From contig NZ_OZ251603.1 in the NCBI RefSeq assembly GCF_965243865.1, positions 2,604,001-2,668,000 on the forward strand: a stretch of DNA of 64,000 nucleotides, in the 5' to 3' direction. Shown here in pieces: positions 9,201 to 17,524 of the stretch (the stretch's first letter is position 1; each line of letters opens with the position of its first letter). The DNA is from Hyphomicrobium_A sp965243865. Its GTDB lineage: Bacteria; Pseudomonadota; Alphaproteobacteria; Rhizobiales; Hyphomicrobiaceae. The notes below the pieces were generated by a model. The model was not told the origin of the DNA, searched no databases, and saw only the letters and a program-made list of their open reading frames with translations. The position numbers and the translations under genes are program-made.

Positions 9201-9226
9201 AATATCTCAACATCTCTTGAGATATT
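9201..9226 (+). promoter_or_regulatory. Palindromic ArsR operator
   Basis: Perfect inverted repeat of 10-bp arms, AATATCTCAA and TTGAGATATT, separated by 6 bases, ending 8 bases before the arsR start codon. Size, symmetry and position fit an autoregulatory ArsR/SmtB operator overlapping the promoter or ribosome-binding region (GAGG at 9227-9230). Confidence 0.75.
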
Positions 9227-9234
9227 GAGGCAGT

Positions 9235-9615
9235 ATGCGCGAACGGCAGGCTCTGGATGGCTTCGCGGCACTGGCCCAGGAAACGCGGCTACGAATTGTA
9301 AGAATGCTGGTCAAAGCAGGAGCCGAAGGCATGGCAGCGGGCGCGATTGGCGCTGCCCTCGACGGTTCGGCGAGTTCCCGGGTCGCCTTCCATCTCAATC
9401 ATCTGCAGCAAGCGGGATTAATCGTGAGCCGCCGGGAAGGTCGCTCGATAATTTACAGTGCAATCTTTCCTGCGCTCTCCGACCTCGTTGCCTTCCTCAT
9501 GCGCGACTGCTGCGAAGGCCACTGCGAGGTTTGCGACCCAGCCATCAAGCTCTTCGCCCAATGCGAGGGGCGACCCACAAAGTTGCGAACCCGAAATCGA
9601 AAGCGCATCACATGA
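9235..9615 (+). CDS. arsR: ArsR-family metalloregulator
   Basis: Winged-helix repressor of 126 aa. The recognition region is SSRVAFHLNHLQQAGLI (about 47-63) with wing REGRSIIYS. The classic alpha-3 site (ELCVCDLC) is absent; instead a C-terminal cysteine cluster DCCEGHCEVC gives Cys 92, 93, 97 and 100, plus Cys 110. This resembles the C-terminal As(III) sites of ArsR proteins from Acidithiobacillus and Corynebacterium. It overlaps the permease gene by 4 bases (ATGA), so As(III) would be the expected inducer. Confidence 0.92.
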   Translation: MRERQALDGFAALAQETRLRIVRMLVKAGAEGMAAGAIGAALDGSASSRVAFHLNHLQQAGLIVSRREGRSIIYSAIFPALSDLVAFLMRDCCEGHCEVCDPAIKLFAQCEGRPTKLRTRNRKRIT

Positions 9616-10592
9616 CCGCGAGCTTGCGCGAGACGCTGGAAATCTGGCAGGTGGCGATCTACTTCGCCGCCATGCTTTGTGCTGTTGGCGCGTCGCTAGT
9701 CTTTTCGACGGCTGGAATGGCGTCTCTCGTCGAGCCGGCGCTGGCACTGATGTTGTTCGTGACATTTCTTCAGGTACCACTTGTAGACCTCGGTAAGGCG
9801 CTTCTACGGGTCCGCTTTCTTGGTGCTCTGACGGCAGCCAATTTCGTTGCGATCCCACTCCTCGTGTTGGCTTTGCTCCAATTTGTTCCGGTTGATCCAA
9901 TTGTTCGCCTTGGCGTGCTGATGGTCTTGCTTACCCCCTGCATCGACTACGTCGTGACGTTCTCGCATATCGGACGTGCGGACGCCCGGCTGCTACTCGC
10001 ATCGACGCCAATGCTTCTTCTCCTGCAGATGCTTTGTTTGCCCATCTATCTAAGGGTATTCCTTGGCGAAGAGGCGGCTCGCCTGATGCAGATCGGCCCG
10101 TTTCTTCACGCCTTCTTGTGGCTGATCGCCATGCCGCTGTCGTTGGCCGCATTGGTGCAGTTTGGGGAAAAGCGCAGCCAATTACTCTCTCACCTGAAGA
10201 CCGGCTTTGACCACCTGCCCGTACCTTCGACCGCGTTGGTGTTATTTCTGGTGTTCGCAGTGGTGGTGCCGCAAATGGGTCTTGCGCTCCCAAGCGCGAC
10301 GAATGTGATCCCGGTGTATATCGCGTTCGCTATCGTTGCTCCCGCGATTGGGTGGGGCATCGGGCGCGTTGCAGGATTGACGGTCCCGGGTGTCCGGGCC
10401 ATTGCGTTCAGTTCAGCCACGCGCAATTCACTTGTCATTCTTCCGTTGGCCTTCGCGGTGCCGGGGGCCATGCCCCTCCTACCTGCCGTGATTGTGGCGC
10501 AGACCGTCGTCGAACTCGTCGCCTCGCTTGTCTATATGAAGGTCATGCCGAAGCTGGGGGGCGTTGAGATTGCCACTTCTCCGCAGGCCTGA
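9612..10592 (+). CDS. Arsenite permease-like transporter (ACR3/bile-acid symporter superfamily)
   Basis: Integral membrane protein of about 326 aa with roughly ten hydrophobic segments. The motif LTPCIDYVVTFSHIGRADARLL (Cys about 99) corresponds to the conserved cysteine region of the ACR3/arsenic-resistance branch of the BASS superfamily, and a second conserved stretch is FSSATRNSLVILPLA. Start ATG at 9612 overlaps the arsR stop. A longer reading frame extends upstream but only shadows arsR. No arsenate reductase gene accompanies it, so it would act on As(III)/Sb(III) directly or rely on a reductase elsewhere. Confidence 0.85.
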   Translation: MTASLRETLEIWQVAIYFAAMLCAVGASLVFSTAGMASLVEPALALMLFVTFLQVPLVDLGKALLRVRFLGALTAANFVAIPLLVLALLQFVPVDPIVRLGVLMVLLTPCIDYVVTFSHIGRADARLLLASTPMLLLLQMLCLPIYLRVFLGEEAARLMQIGPFLHAFLWLIAMPLSLAALVQFGEKRSQLLSHLKTGFDHLPVPSTALVLFLVFAVVVPQMGLALPSATNVIPVYIAFAIVAPAIGWGIGRVAGLTVPGVRAIAFSSATRNSLVILPLAFAVPGAMPLLPAVIVAQTVVELVASLVYMKVMPKLGGVEIATSPQA

Positions 10593-10620
10593 ATTTGACT
10601 CCATCCTGCGCGAAGCCCGC

Positions 10621-10839
10621 CATCGTTTTACGGTCGCTCGTGGGGGGAGACTGGCGGCAACCGGCGACATCCGCAAGGTAGCGCTGTAGCTCGGCCACGC
10701 GAGCATCCAGAGCACAGAAGCCTACCTGCGAGCCGATCCCGCCGAGAAGCTCGCTGTCCTCGCCGCCCATTCACCGCCAATGATCAAACCAGGCAAGTTT
10801 CGCCCCCCGTCGGATGTGCTCCTCGCGAGCGCTCGGTGA
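10621..10839 (+). pseudogene. Relic of a tyrosine-recombinase/integrase C-terminus
   Basis: In the frame that ends at TGA 10837-10839 the translation reads LAATGDIRKVAL, then an amber stop (TAG, 10687-10689), then LGHASIQSTEAYLRADPAEK. This is the well-known integrase C-terminal signature in which the position of the stop is normally Trp (LWLGHASIQSTE..Y, containing the second catalytic His and the Tyr nucleophile). No N-terminal or Arg-bearing part precedes it; the frame degenerates upstream of about 10621 next to the permease stop. It marks past mobility of the island. Confidence 0.8.
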
Positions 10840-11124
10840 AATTCGAAAAGCGACATAGAAGCGATTCTTCACTGCTAACAACAAATGCCCCGTCGGTCCC
10901 ACAAAGGCCAACAGTATACGTCGCCTCCAAGAGACAAGCCTGCTGCCCAATGCGGCTGGTGATCGAGAGCAGATGCTCCCGCACCGATACGTGCACCTAG
11001 GCGCATGAGCGAGAGTTGGGGCTTGAAATCGATACTGTTCGCGAACCGCTCGATCTGGCGGAGCAGCCGCAAACCGCAGGCGATCGACGGCAGCCTTGCC
11101 GAAGAGCCGCCCAGGCCATCAGTA
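10840..11124. other. Gene-free spacer between integrase relic and DUF411 gene
   Basis: No convincing coding region on either strand. The short open frames here have no recognisable domain, start context or neighbours that would support them. Probably debris from the recombination that left the integrase relic. Confidence 0.5.
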
Positions 11125-11598
11125 TCATTCAGGTTGCGAGCCATATCGGGCGAACACTTCCGTGCTGCCGTCTTTTTTCAGAAGAAGAACCTCGTAGGCT
11201 TCGCGCTTGTTGCCAAATTCCATGCCGGGCGATCCAATGGGCATACCTGGCACAACGAGCCCAAGGGCCTCGGGCCGCTCGGTAAGCAGCTTACGAATAT
11301 CTTGCTCGGGAACATGCCCCTCGATCAGATAGCCATCGACTCTTGCGGTATGACAGGCCGTCATTGCAGCGGGAATGCCCGCATCGAGCTTCATCTTCAT
11401 CAACTGGCCCATTGCGAGATCCTTGACGGCAACCTCATGACCGGCTGCCCGCAAGTGGCGGGCCCACGCATGGCAGCAAGAACATCCTCCGGTGGTCATC
11501 ATCTCGAGTGACGCCGCAACTGCCGCAACCGGAAAAAATCCTATGGCGAACGCCGTCATCCAAGCTGACCGCCGATAAATCTGATGTTCTGTGGTCAT
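11125..11598 (-). CDS. DUF411 family exported metal-binding protein
   Basis: A 157-aa periplasmic protein with signal peptide (about 1-30), then the DUF411 signature: TTGGCSCCHAWARHLRAAGH with Cys 39, 41 and 42, the TACHTA motif (Cys 82, His 83) and the VPGMPIGSPGME stretch near 116-127. DUF411 proteins are associated with copper and other metal resistance clusters, probably binding metal in the periplasm; the mechanism is not settled. Start ATG at 11598 overlaps the lspA stop (ATGA), so it is the third member of a coupled cadA-lspA-DUF411 operon. A longer upstream frame lies inside lspA and was not used. Confidence 0.9.
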   Translation of the reverse strand: MTTEHQIYRRSAWMTAFAIGFFPVAAVAASLEMMTTGGCSCCHAWARHLRAAGHEVAVKDLAMGQLMKMKLDAGIPAAMTACHTARVDGYLIEGHVPEQDIRKLLTERPEALGLVVPGMPIGSPGMEFGNKREAYEVLLLKKDGSTEVFARYGSQPE

Positions 11599-12116
11599 GA
11601 TGGGTTTTCCTTCGACTGATTGTCCGCGAAGTTGCCAAAAGAGGTTGCGAGCAAGACCATGACGCCGACTACGATTGCGGCATCCGCGAAGTTGAATGCG
11701 GGCCAGTGATAGTCCCGGACATGAAAATCTAGGAAATCGACAACCGCACCGAGGCGAAGACGATCTAGAGCGTTGCCAAGTGCGCCGCCAATGATCAGAC
11801 CGAACGCGATGGCTTCCCAACGCACGGTCGATCGGATCAGAAGAATGGCAAATAGCGCAACAATGACGAGCGTGATCCCGGCCATAAGCGTGGGTCGGCC
11901 CGCGAATGTCTCAGCGAACATGCTGAAGGATATCCCTTGGTTGAAGCTGAGACGGAGATCGAAAAATGGCAGCACGGATTGTGCGTTTCCGCGCTCAAGC
12001 GTCGCTAACGCCATCAGCTTGGTGGCTTGATCGAAAACGAAGGCGACAGTAATAGCCGCCAATCCAAATAGTTTTGTCAGGCGGGGCGTTGCCGAGGTGT
12101 CTATTGCGCTGCTCAT
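11595..12116 (-). CDS. lspA: Signal peptidase II (prolipoprotein signal peptidase) of the metal operon
   Basis: Inner-membrane aspartyl protease cutting lipoprotein signal peptides, 173 aa with four hydrophobic segments. The catalytic Asp pair is present: GNALDRL (Asp 118) and FNFADAAI (Asp 145); FNQGISFSM near 58-66 is also conserved. It overlaps cadA and the DUF411 gene by 4 bases each. An lspA-like gene linked to a Pb/Cd ATPase and a MerR regulator is known from pbr lead-resistance operons (pbrC type), so this is probably an accessory copy rather than the housekeeping enzyme; that is inference. Confidence 0.93.
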   Translation of the reverse strand: MSSAIDTSATPRLTKLFGLAAITVAFVFDQATKLMALATLERGNAQSVLPFFDLRLSFNQGISFSMFAETFAGRPTLMAGITLVIVALFAILLIRSTVRWEAIAFGLIIGGALGNALDRLRLGAVVDFLDFHVRDYHWPAFNFADAAIVVGVMVLLATSFGNFADNQSKENPS

Positions 12117-14287
12117 GCGATCTCCTGAGATGACGCTTTCGCTGCCGGACGAAATCGCAGCAGGCGCAATGCGTTCGCGGTGACCAGCACGGTGGCCCCT
12201 GTATCTGCGAGGATGGCCATCCACAGCGTGCTAATGCCGAGCAGAGTGGTGATCAGAAATACGGCCTTCAGCCCGAGCGCGAGCGCGATGTTTTGCCAAA
12301 TATTGGACAAGGTTGCCCGAGCGAGGCTGACAAGCTCGGCAACGCCGGTGACGCGATTGCCGAGCAAGGCCGCATCGGCTGTCTCCAGCGCAACATCGGT
12401 CCCGCCCCCCATCGCGATGCCGACCGAGGATGCCGCAAGGGCGGGCGCGTCATTGATGCCATCGCCAACCATGGCCACAGGGCCAGCCGTCTTGAGTTCA
12501 GCAATTGCTTGGAGCTTCGCGTCAGGCAAGAGCTCGGCGCGTACATCGAGGGCAAGGGCGCTTGCTATGGCTTGCCCGGTGCGCCGGTTGTCGCCCGTCA
12601 GCATGATGCTGTGTACCCCGAGGGCCTTAAGCGATCTGATCCCGGCCACGGCATCGGGACGTGGTTCGTCGCGGAGCGCGATGAGGCCGAGAGCGCGCTC
12701 TTTCGTGGCCACGATCACCACAGTCTTGCCTTCCGCCTCCAGCCTCTGCACCGCGTCTTCTAAGGAAGGGGGCAGCAGGTTGAATTCGGCTGCATAGCGC
12801 GGCGAGCCGACCGATATAAAACCCTCGCCAAGGCGAGCAACAACGGCCTTGCCAGGCACGGCGGATGCGCCCCCGTAGGCCTGTGGGATCGCGAGCGAGC
12901 GAGCGCGGGCTGCGGCGATGATCGCAAACCCGAGCGGATGGCTGGACCCTTGCTCGACGGCAGCAGCTTTCCCTAATATCTCACCATCGTCGCCTTCAAT
13001 GGCGATGACATCGGTCACCTGCGGCTTGCCGATTGTCAACGTGCCGGTCTTGTCAAAGGCCACAGTCTTGATCTTGCCAAGAGCCTCTAAGGCTGCACCG
13101 CCCTTGATAAGAAGGCCACGGCGGGCCCCCGCCGCGAGACCGGAGGCGATGGCAGCGGGCGTCGAAATCACGAGCGCGCAGGGACAGGCGATAAGCAGCG
13201 TGGCGAGGCCGCGATAGATCCAAGTCCCCCAATCGGCTCCGAACAGCAACGGCGGCACGACAATGATTAGGGCCGCTGCACCCATAGACGCGGGCGTATA
13301 ATAGGTCGCGAATTGGTCGATGAAGCGGGCTGTAGGCGCTTTGGAGGTCTGCGCCTCCTCCACCAGATGAATGATGCGGGCGATGGTGTTATCGGCTGCG
13401 GCCTTGGTGATCGATATCCTGAGTAAGCCGTTGCCGTTGATACTACCGGCATAGACCATGGCGTCGGCAGTTTTAAGGACCGGAACCGACTCGCCGGTGA
13501 CCGGGGATTCGTCAAGTTCCGATGTGCCTTCGATGATTTTTCCGTCCGATGGAACCCGATCGCCAGGGCGGACCACGGCGACATCGCCGACGCGCAATTG
13601 TTCGACTGATACTTTCCGTACCTCGCCGTTTTGCTCGACCTGGGCGATGCGCGGAACTAATCCGATCAGCGCTTGGATACCCGCCCGCGCACGCCCTGCC
13701 GCGACGTTCTCCAGTAGTTCGCCCACTGCAAAGAGGAAAATCACAACGGCCGCTTCCTCGGTCGCGCCGATGAGAATAGCCCCGGCGGCCGCCACGCTCA
13801 TGAGCGTTTCGATGCTGAAGAGTGTGCCGGACATTGCCCCCGCGAGCGCACGCCGGGCAATAGGTACGAGACCAATGACGGCCGCTGCGAGATAGGCGAA
13901 AAACGAGAGATCCGGCGCAATCCAAGCGACAATGGCGGCCCCTGCAAGCAGGGCTGCGCTTACAAGGACGAGCTTTCCCTTGCGCGTTTGCCACCACGGC
14001 CGGTCAGCCCGCTCGCGCGAAGGGGTCGAGTTGGTTTCTTCCACCGCCAGAGGACGCGGCGTGTAGCCAAGGCTGCGGATCTTGTCCTCTATCACTTGGC
14101 GTGAGATTCGATCCGGGGCGTGGCTCAGGGTCAGCGTCTCAGTGCCATAGTTGACGATGATGTCGCTGATGCCGGGTAGACGCGTCAGGGCATACTCGAT
14201 CTTGAGGGCGCACGCGCCGCAATCCATCCCTTCGACCCCCATCTTGAGCGTGTGGATGTTTGTTGGAGGTCGTTCGGCAGCCGTCAT
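12113..14287 (-). CDS. cadA: P1B-type Zn/Cd/Pb-exporting ATPase (CadA/ZntA/PbrA type)
   Basis: Inner-membrane ATPase exporting soft divalent cations, 724 aa. An HMA domain (about 12-80) carries GMDCGAC (Cys 23, 26). The metal-translocation motif is ACPCAL (CPC 368-370), the phosphorylation site FDKTGTLT (Asp 412), followed by the HP motif and GDGINDAPALA. The C-terminal helices have LGLKAVFL and LADTGATVLVTANALRLL, the Lys/Asp signature of the P1B-2 (Zn/Cd/Pb) class. I placed the start at ATG 14287, after GGGAGAAAG; an upstream ATG at 14326 would lie in the promoter. It is transcribed divergently from merR. Confidence 0.94.
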   Translation of the reverse strand: MTAAERPPTNIHTLKMGVEGMDCGACALKIEYALTRLPGISDIIVNYGTETLTLSHAPDRISRQVIEDKIRSLGYTPRPLAVEETNSTPSRERADRPWWQTRKGKLVLVSAALLAGAAIVAWIAPDLSFFAYLAAAVIGLVPIARRALAGAMSGTLFSIETLMSVAAAGAILIGATEEAAVVIFLFAVGELLENVAAGRARAGIQALIGLVPRIAQVEQNGEVRKVSVEQLRVGDVAVVRPGDRVPSDGKIIEGTSELDESPVTGESVPVLKTADAMVYAGSINGNGLLRISITKAAADNTIARIIHLVEEAQTSKAPTARFIDQFATYYTPASMGAAALIIVVPPLLFGADWGTWIYRGLATLLIACPCALVISTPAAIASGLAAGARRGLLIKGGAALEALGKIKTVAFDKTGTLTIGKPQVTDVIAIEGDDGEILGKAAAVEQGSSHPLGFAIIAAARARSLAIPQAYGGASAVPGKAVVARLGEGFISVGSPRYAAEFNLLPPSLEDAVQRLEAEGKTVVIVATKERALGLIALRDEPRPDAVAGIRSLKALGVHSIMLTGDNRRTGQAIASALALDVRAELLPDAKLQAIAELKTAGPVAMVGDGINDAPALAASSVGIAMGGGTDVALETADAALLGNRVTGVAELVSLARATLSNIWQNIALALGLKAVFLITTLLGISTLWMAILADTGATVLVTANALRLLRFRPAAKASSQEIA

Positions 14288-14317
14288 GATTTTTGGACTT
14301 TCTCCCGTTAAGAGCGC

Positions 14318-14348
14318 ATATTGCACCCTGTAGTAACTATAGGGTCAA
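14318..14348 (-). promoter_or_regulatory. MerR-type promoter/operator of the cadA operon
   Basis: On the minus strand a -35 TTGACC (14343-14348) and a -10 CAATAT (14318-14323) are separated by 19 bp. The dyad ACCCTATAG/CTACAGGGT lies in the spacer. A 19-20 bp spacer with a central dyad is the hallmark of promoters activated by DNA-twisting MerR proteins (merT, zntA, pbrA). The regulator gene starts 6 bases beyond, reading the other way. Confidence 0.85.
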
Positions 14349-14353
14349 CCCTT

Positions 14354-14779
14354 ATGAGTTCAGGCATTCTCACGATCGGCGATTTGTCCAAGGCCACCGG
14401 CACCAAGGTGGAAACGATCCGGTATTATGAGCGAATCGGATTGCTCGCCGCACCTGATAGGACGAGCGGAAACTATCGTGCGTATGGAGCCAAGGATCTC
14501 GGTCGGCTGAGCTTTATCCGCCGTGCCCGCGATCTGGGATTTGGTCTGGAGCAGGTGAGAGAGCTTCTGGGCTTATCGGATCAAAAGCAGCGTTCCTGCG
14601 AGGCTGTCGACATGATCGCGCGCGACCACCTCGCGGAAGTCGATCGCAAGCTTACCGATCTGAAGGCTCTGCGGCGCGAACTTGACAGCATCATCCGCCA
14701 GTGCGGTTGCGGCACCATTGCCGAGTGCCGGATAATCGAAGCGCTGGCTCCTATCGATCCAAACGGCCCAGTTAAATAG
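14354..14779 (+). CDS. MerR-family heavy-metal regulator (CadR/PbrR/ZntR-like)
   Basis: Metal-responsive activator of 141 aa. The winged helix (about 6-75) contains LTIGDLSKATGTKVETIRYY and LGRLSFIRRARDLGFGLEQV, followed by the dimerisation helix and a C-terminal metal loop QCGCGTIAECRIIEAL. Cysteines at 82, 117, 119 and 125 match the usual ligand positions of Cd/Pb/Zn/Hg sensors. The extra N-terminal Cys typical of PbrR (Cys14) is missing, so CadR/ZntR-like sensing is as likely as lead. Start at ATG 14354; an upstream in-frame start at 14321 overlaps the operator. Confidence 0.9.
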   Translation: MSSGILTIGDLSKATGTKVETIRYYERIGLLAAPDRTSGNYRAYGAKDLGRLSFIRRARDLGFGLEQVRELLGLSDQKQRSCEAVDMIARDHLAEVDRKLTDLKALRRELDSIIRQCGCGTIAECRIIEALAPIDPNGPVK

Positions 14780-15099
14780 CAATCGAGACACAAACAATTG
14801 GTGCAACTATAACCGCCACCGTGCCGATCGCAGGCCTGGCCGGCACCGCGGGCAGCCCCGTCGCCGACAAGACGTATTTGCCGGGGGGAGGCCGAGTTCG
14901 GCAGAGTTCGGAAAATCCGAAAAAAATGCCGCCAGGACGCGGCATACCGGATTTCACGCCTAGCGATGCTACCGATCGGTGCGGTAGGCCGAGAAGCTGC
15001 CTAGCGCGCGGCTTAAGTCGCACGCACGCCCTCCGGGCAACCTGCCGCGATGATTTTTCAGTCGCCGGAGTCGCTTAACTTCGGCCTAATTGACGCTGC
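14780..15099. other. Intergenic stretch between merR and the cus operon
   Basis: No supported gene. It contains a hairpin reading as a strong terminator on the minus strand (14919-14945) and a smaller inverted repeat TTCGG/CCGAA just before it (about 14907-14921). No minus-strand gene was found to the right that the terminator would serve. Confidence 0.5.
14919..14945 (-). terminator. Orphan intrinsic terminator on the minus strand
   Basis: Minus-strand stem ATGCCGC/GCGGCAT (14926-14945) with a 6-base loop followed by seven T residues (14920-14926 read on the minus strand). Sequence form is that of a good rho-independent terminator, but no minus-strand gene ends here. Confidence 0.65.
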
Positions 15100-15528
15100 T
15101 TGATCCTCCAGCCGCGTGTTGCCGGGATCACCTCGCTGTGGCAGTCTGCGCTTGTGAGACATCGCGTCTACCAGCGCTGGTCTGTGGTCCTCGGCATGCT
15201 CGCCATGCTCGGGGCGATCGTCGCTATGCCGCTGTCGTCGACCTACGCACTGGCCATGGCAACGTCAAACCAGGCGATGGCGGAGCACACGGCGGCGATG
15301 AAGCACGATATGCCGTGCCACAAGCCGGCCAAGCCCTGCCCGGAATGCCCGCAAAAGGTTTGCCCAGAGATGGGCACCTGTCTCGTTAAGTGCTTCCAAC
15401 CGCTGGCCTCGCCGGTTGGTGAAATGACTGTGCCCGGCGATGTCGTTTCAGCGCGCGTGCGGCCTGCCGTATCGCAGGTTTCCGGCGGGTTGCTGATTCC
15501 TCCCCTCCTTCGACCTCCAAGCGTCTGA
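15100..15528 (+). CDS. Cys-rich exported small protein upstream of the cus operon
   Basis: Up to 142 aa, with a hydrophobic segment (WSVVLGMLAMLGAIVAMPLS) that looks like a signal anchor. A Cys/His/Met-rich part follows, including CHKPAKPCPECPQKVC and then CLVKC, suggesting periplasmic soft-metal binding. The start is uncertain: TTG at 15100, GTG at 15154 and ATG at 15196 are all in frame and none has a clear ribosome-binding site. It precedes the FixH-like gene by about 100 bases. I do not recognise a named family. Confidence 0.55.
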   Translation: MILQPRVAGITSLWQSALVRHRVYQRWSVVLGMLAMLGAIVAMPLSSTYALAMATSNQAMAEHTAAMKHDMPCHKPAKPCPECPQKVCPEMGTCLVKCFQPLASPVGEMTVPGDVVSARVRPAVSQVSGGLLIPPLLRPPSV

Positions 15529-15632
15529 ATCTGCGCCCCTGGGCGTACGTGCGGCTGCGGCCATAGCCGTGGTCGGCGCGAGCGTTGGCCATGCCGGTCC
15601 GCGCTGGTTCACGACAACAGGAGAATTGAAAG

Positions 15633-16028
15633 ATGCAACGCAAGACCCTGCGTGCCGCCACCTTTGGCGCTGCACTGCTCGCGCTTCTATCCGTCGCCGC
15701 TGTAGCCGGCGAGAAGGACTACGAGTTTCAGCTTGTCGACAAGGAGGTGAAGCAAGGCGACGCCGTCATCGCCGTAAAGCTCGTGCACAAGCCTTCGGGT
15801 CGCCCCATCCCCGATGCGGTGATCTTCGCCAAGCGTATCGACATGGGCCCCGACGGCATGGAAATGATGGATTCGCCCATCGAGCTCGTCGGCTCAACGG
15901 AGCCGGGTGTCTACCGTTTCAAGACCAAGCTCACCATGGCTGGAAAGTGGGCGCTGTCGCTGGGCGCTAAGGTCCAAGGAGAGACCGGGACGGTTGAAGA
16001 CAAGCTCATCGTCACGGCGACCGAATGA
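15633..16028 (+). CDS. FixH/YtkA-like periplasmic protein of the cus operon
   Basis: A 131-aa exported protein with signal peptide (about 1-25), then an Ig-like beta domain similar to FixH/YtkA. Landmarks are DYEFQLVDKEVKQGDAVIAV, a Met-rich loop DMGPDGMEMMDSPI, and GVYRFKTKLTMAGKWALSL. Such proteins often accompany copper/silver RND systems, where the Met-rich loop could bind Cu(I). A good ribosome-binding site (GGAGAA) precedes the ATG, and the stop overlaps the cusB start (ATGA). Confidence 0.8.
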   Translation: MQRKTLRAATFGAALLALLSVAAVAGEKDYEFQLVDKEVKQGDAVIAVKLVHKPSGRPIPDAVIFAKRIDMGPDGMEMMDSPIELVGSTEPGVYRFKTKLTMAGKWALSLGAKVQGETGTVEDKLIVTATE

Positions 16029-17524
16029 AACCGCTTCTCAAAGGGGTGCTGACCGTCGCGGCTATATTGGCCGCGGCGGGAGCCGGGCTGTGGGCGGGCC
16101 AGACGGGCATCGTCAAACTCCCAGGACATGTCGCGAGTTTGATCACGGAGCCGGCGAATCCTGCCTCGCAGGGGCCCGTCATCTATTACCGCGACCCGAG
16201 CGGCAAGCCGCTCTATTCGCTGACGCCGAAAACGACGCCGGACGGGAAGGCGTACGTCGCCGTACACGCCTCGGAGGACATAGGGTTCGGCAAGCCCAGA
16301 ACGACTGGCGACGCGGCGAACGCGACAGCGGAGGCCGAGCCACAGGACGCTTCGCTCCCCGAGCAGGGTCGCAAGATCATTCACTACCGCAATCCGATGG
16401 GGCTTCCCGACATCTCGCCGGTGCCCAAGAAGGATTCGATGGGGATGGACTACATCCCCGTTTACGAGGACGAGGTCGACGATGGCGATACTGTCAAGAT
16501 ATCGCCAGGGAAAATCCAGCGCACCGGCGTGAAAACGGAGGCCGTGAGCAAGAGACAAATCTCCAGAGACATCCGTGCGCCGGGGGTGGTCGAGCTAGAT
16601 GAGCGCCGAATCACCGTAATCGCACTCCGCTTCGACGGTTATATCGAGAAAGTAGCGGACGTCACGACTGGTACCCATCTGAAGAAGGGCGCGCCACTCA
16701 TGACGATTTATGCGCCCGAACTCCTCAGTGCCGGGGCCCGGCTCGTCATCGAAGAGCAAACGGGCTGGGGCCCGACTGCCGGCAAGAACAGGGATTTCCT
16801 AAAAGCGGACAACCTGAGGGCCCCGGTCATCGGCGCGCGCCGTCGTCTTGAAAATATGGGGCTTCCAATAGAGTTCATCGACAACATCGCGCGAACGCGC
16901 GAGGTTCCCGATACCGTTGTATGGCGCGCACCGGGCGACGGCATCGTTCTTGAGCGACGCGCGGTCGAAGGCATGCGGGCCGCGGCTGGCGACGTGCTGT
17001 TCCGTATCGCCGACCATTCGGTCGTTTGGATCATGGCCGATGTCGCCGAGGGTGACATCGGCGCGCTGAAGCCGGGCCAATCCGTCAAAGTGACAACGCG
17101 CGCGCATCCCGGCCGCGTCTTCAACGGCAAGGTGGCGGTCATCTACCCGCACCTGATGAAGGAAACGCGCACGGCGCGCGTGCGCATCGAGCTGCCCAAC
17201 CCCAACCTCGCGCTGTTGCCCGGCATGTACGCGGATGTCGATATTGCAACCGGCTCCGATGAGCCTGTTGTCGCCGTTCCGCAAAGTGCTGTGGTCGACA
17301 GCGGCGCACAGCAGGTCGTCTTGCTCGATCGTGGCGAGGGCCGCTTCGAGCCGCGCGACGTCAAGCTTGGCCGCAAGGGGGACGGCTACGTTGAGGTCCT
17401 GAACGGCGTAAATGACGGCGACAGAGTCGTCGTCGACGGCAACTTCCTCATAGATGCAGAGAGCAACCTGCAGTCCGCACTGAGGGGCCTGTCGGCGGCA
17501 CCGGCCAAGGCGGCCAGCCAATGA
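16025..17524 (+). CDS. cusB: CusB-type membrane-fusion protein with two heavy-metal-binding modules
   Basis: Periplasmic adaptor of a Cu(I)/Ag(I) exporter, 499 aa. An N-terminal anchor (about 5-25) is followed by two copies of the short heavy-metal-binding domain. The first is degenerate (about 52-84, YYRDPSGKPLYSLTPK) and the second more complete (about 118-150, HYRNPMGLPDISPVPKKDSM, then GMDYIPVYED). The MFP core follows (about 160-490: GVVELDERRITVIALRFDGY, with a later PVVAVPQSAV). It overlaps both neighbours by 4 bases, giving a tight FixH-like-cusB-cusA unit. Confidence 0.93.
   Translation: MKPLLKGVLTVAAILAAAGAGLWAGQTGIVKLPGHVASLITEPANPASQGPVIYYRDPSGKPLYSLTPKTTPDGKAYVAVHASEDIGFGKPRTTGDAANATAEAEPQDASLPEQGRKIIHYRNPMGLPDISPVPKKDSMGMDYIPVYEDEVDDGDTVKISPGKIQRTGVKTEAVSKRQISRDIRAPGVVELDERRITVIALRFDGYIEKVADVTTGTHLKKGAPLMTIYAPELLSAGARLVIEEQTGWGPTAGKNRDFLKADNLRAPVIGARRRLENMGLPIEFIDNIARTREVPDTVVWRAPGDGIVLERRAVEGMRAAAGDVLFRIADHSVVWIMADVAEGDIGALKPGQSVKVTTRAHPGRVFNGKVAVIYPHLMKETRTARVRIELPNPNLALLPGMYADVDIATGSDEPVVAVPQSAVVDSGAQQVVLLDRGEGRFEPRDVKLGRKGDGYVEVLNGVNDGDRVVVDGNFLIDAESNLQSALRGLSAAPAKAASQ

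Noticed and set aside
14772..15023. 83-aa minus-strand frame after merR
   Set aside because: Overlaps a terminator hairpin and shows no family features.
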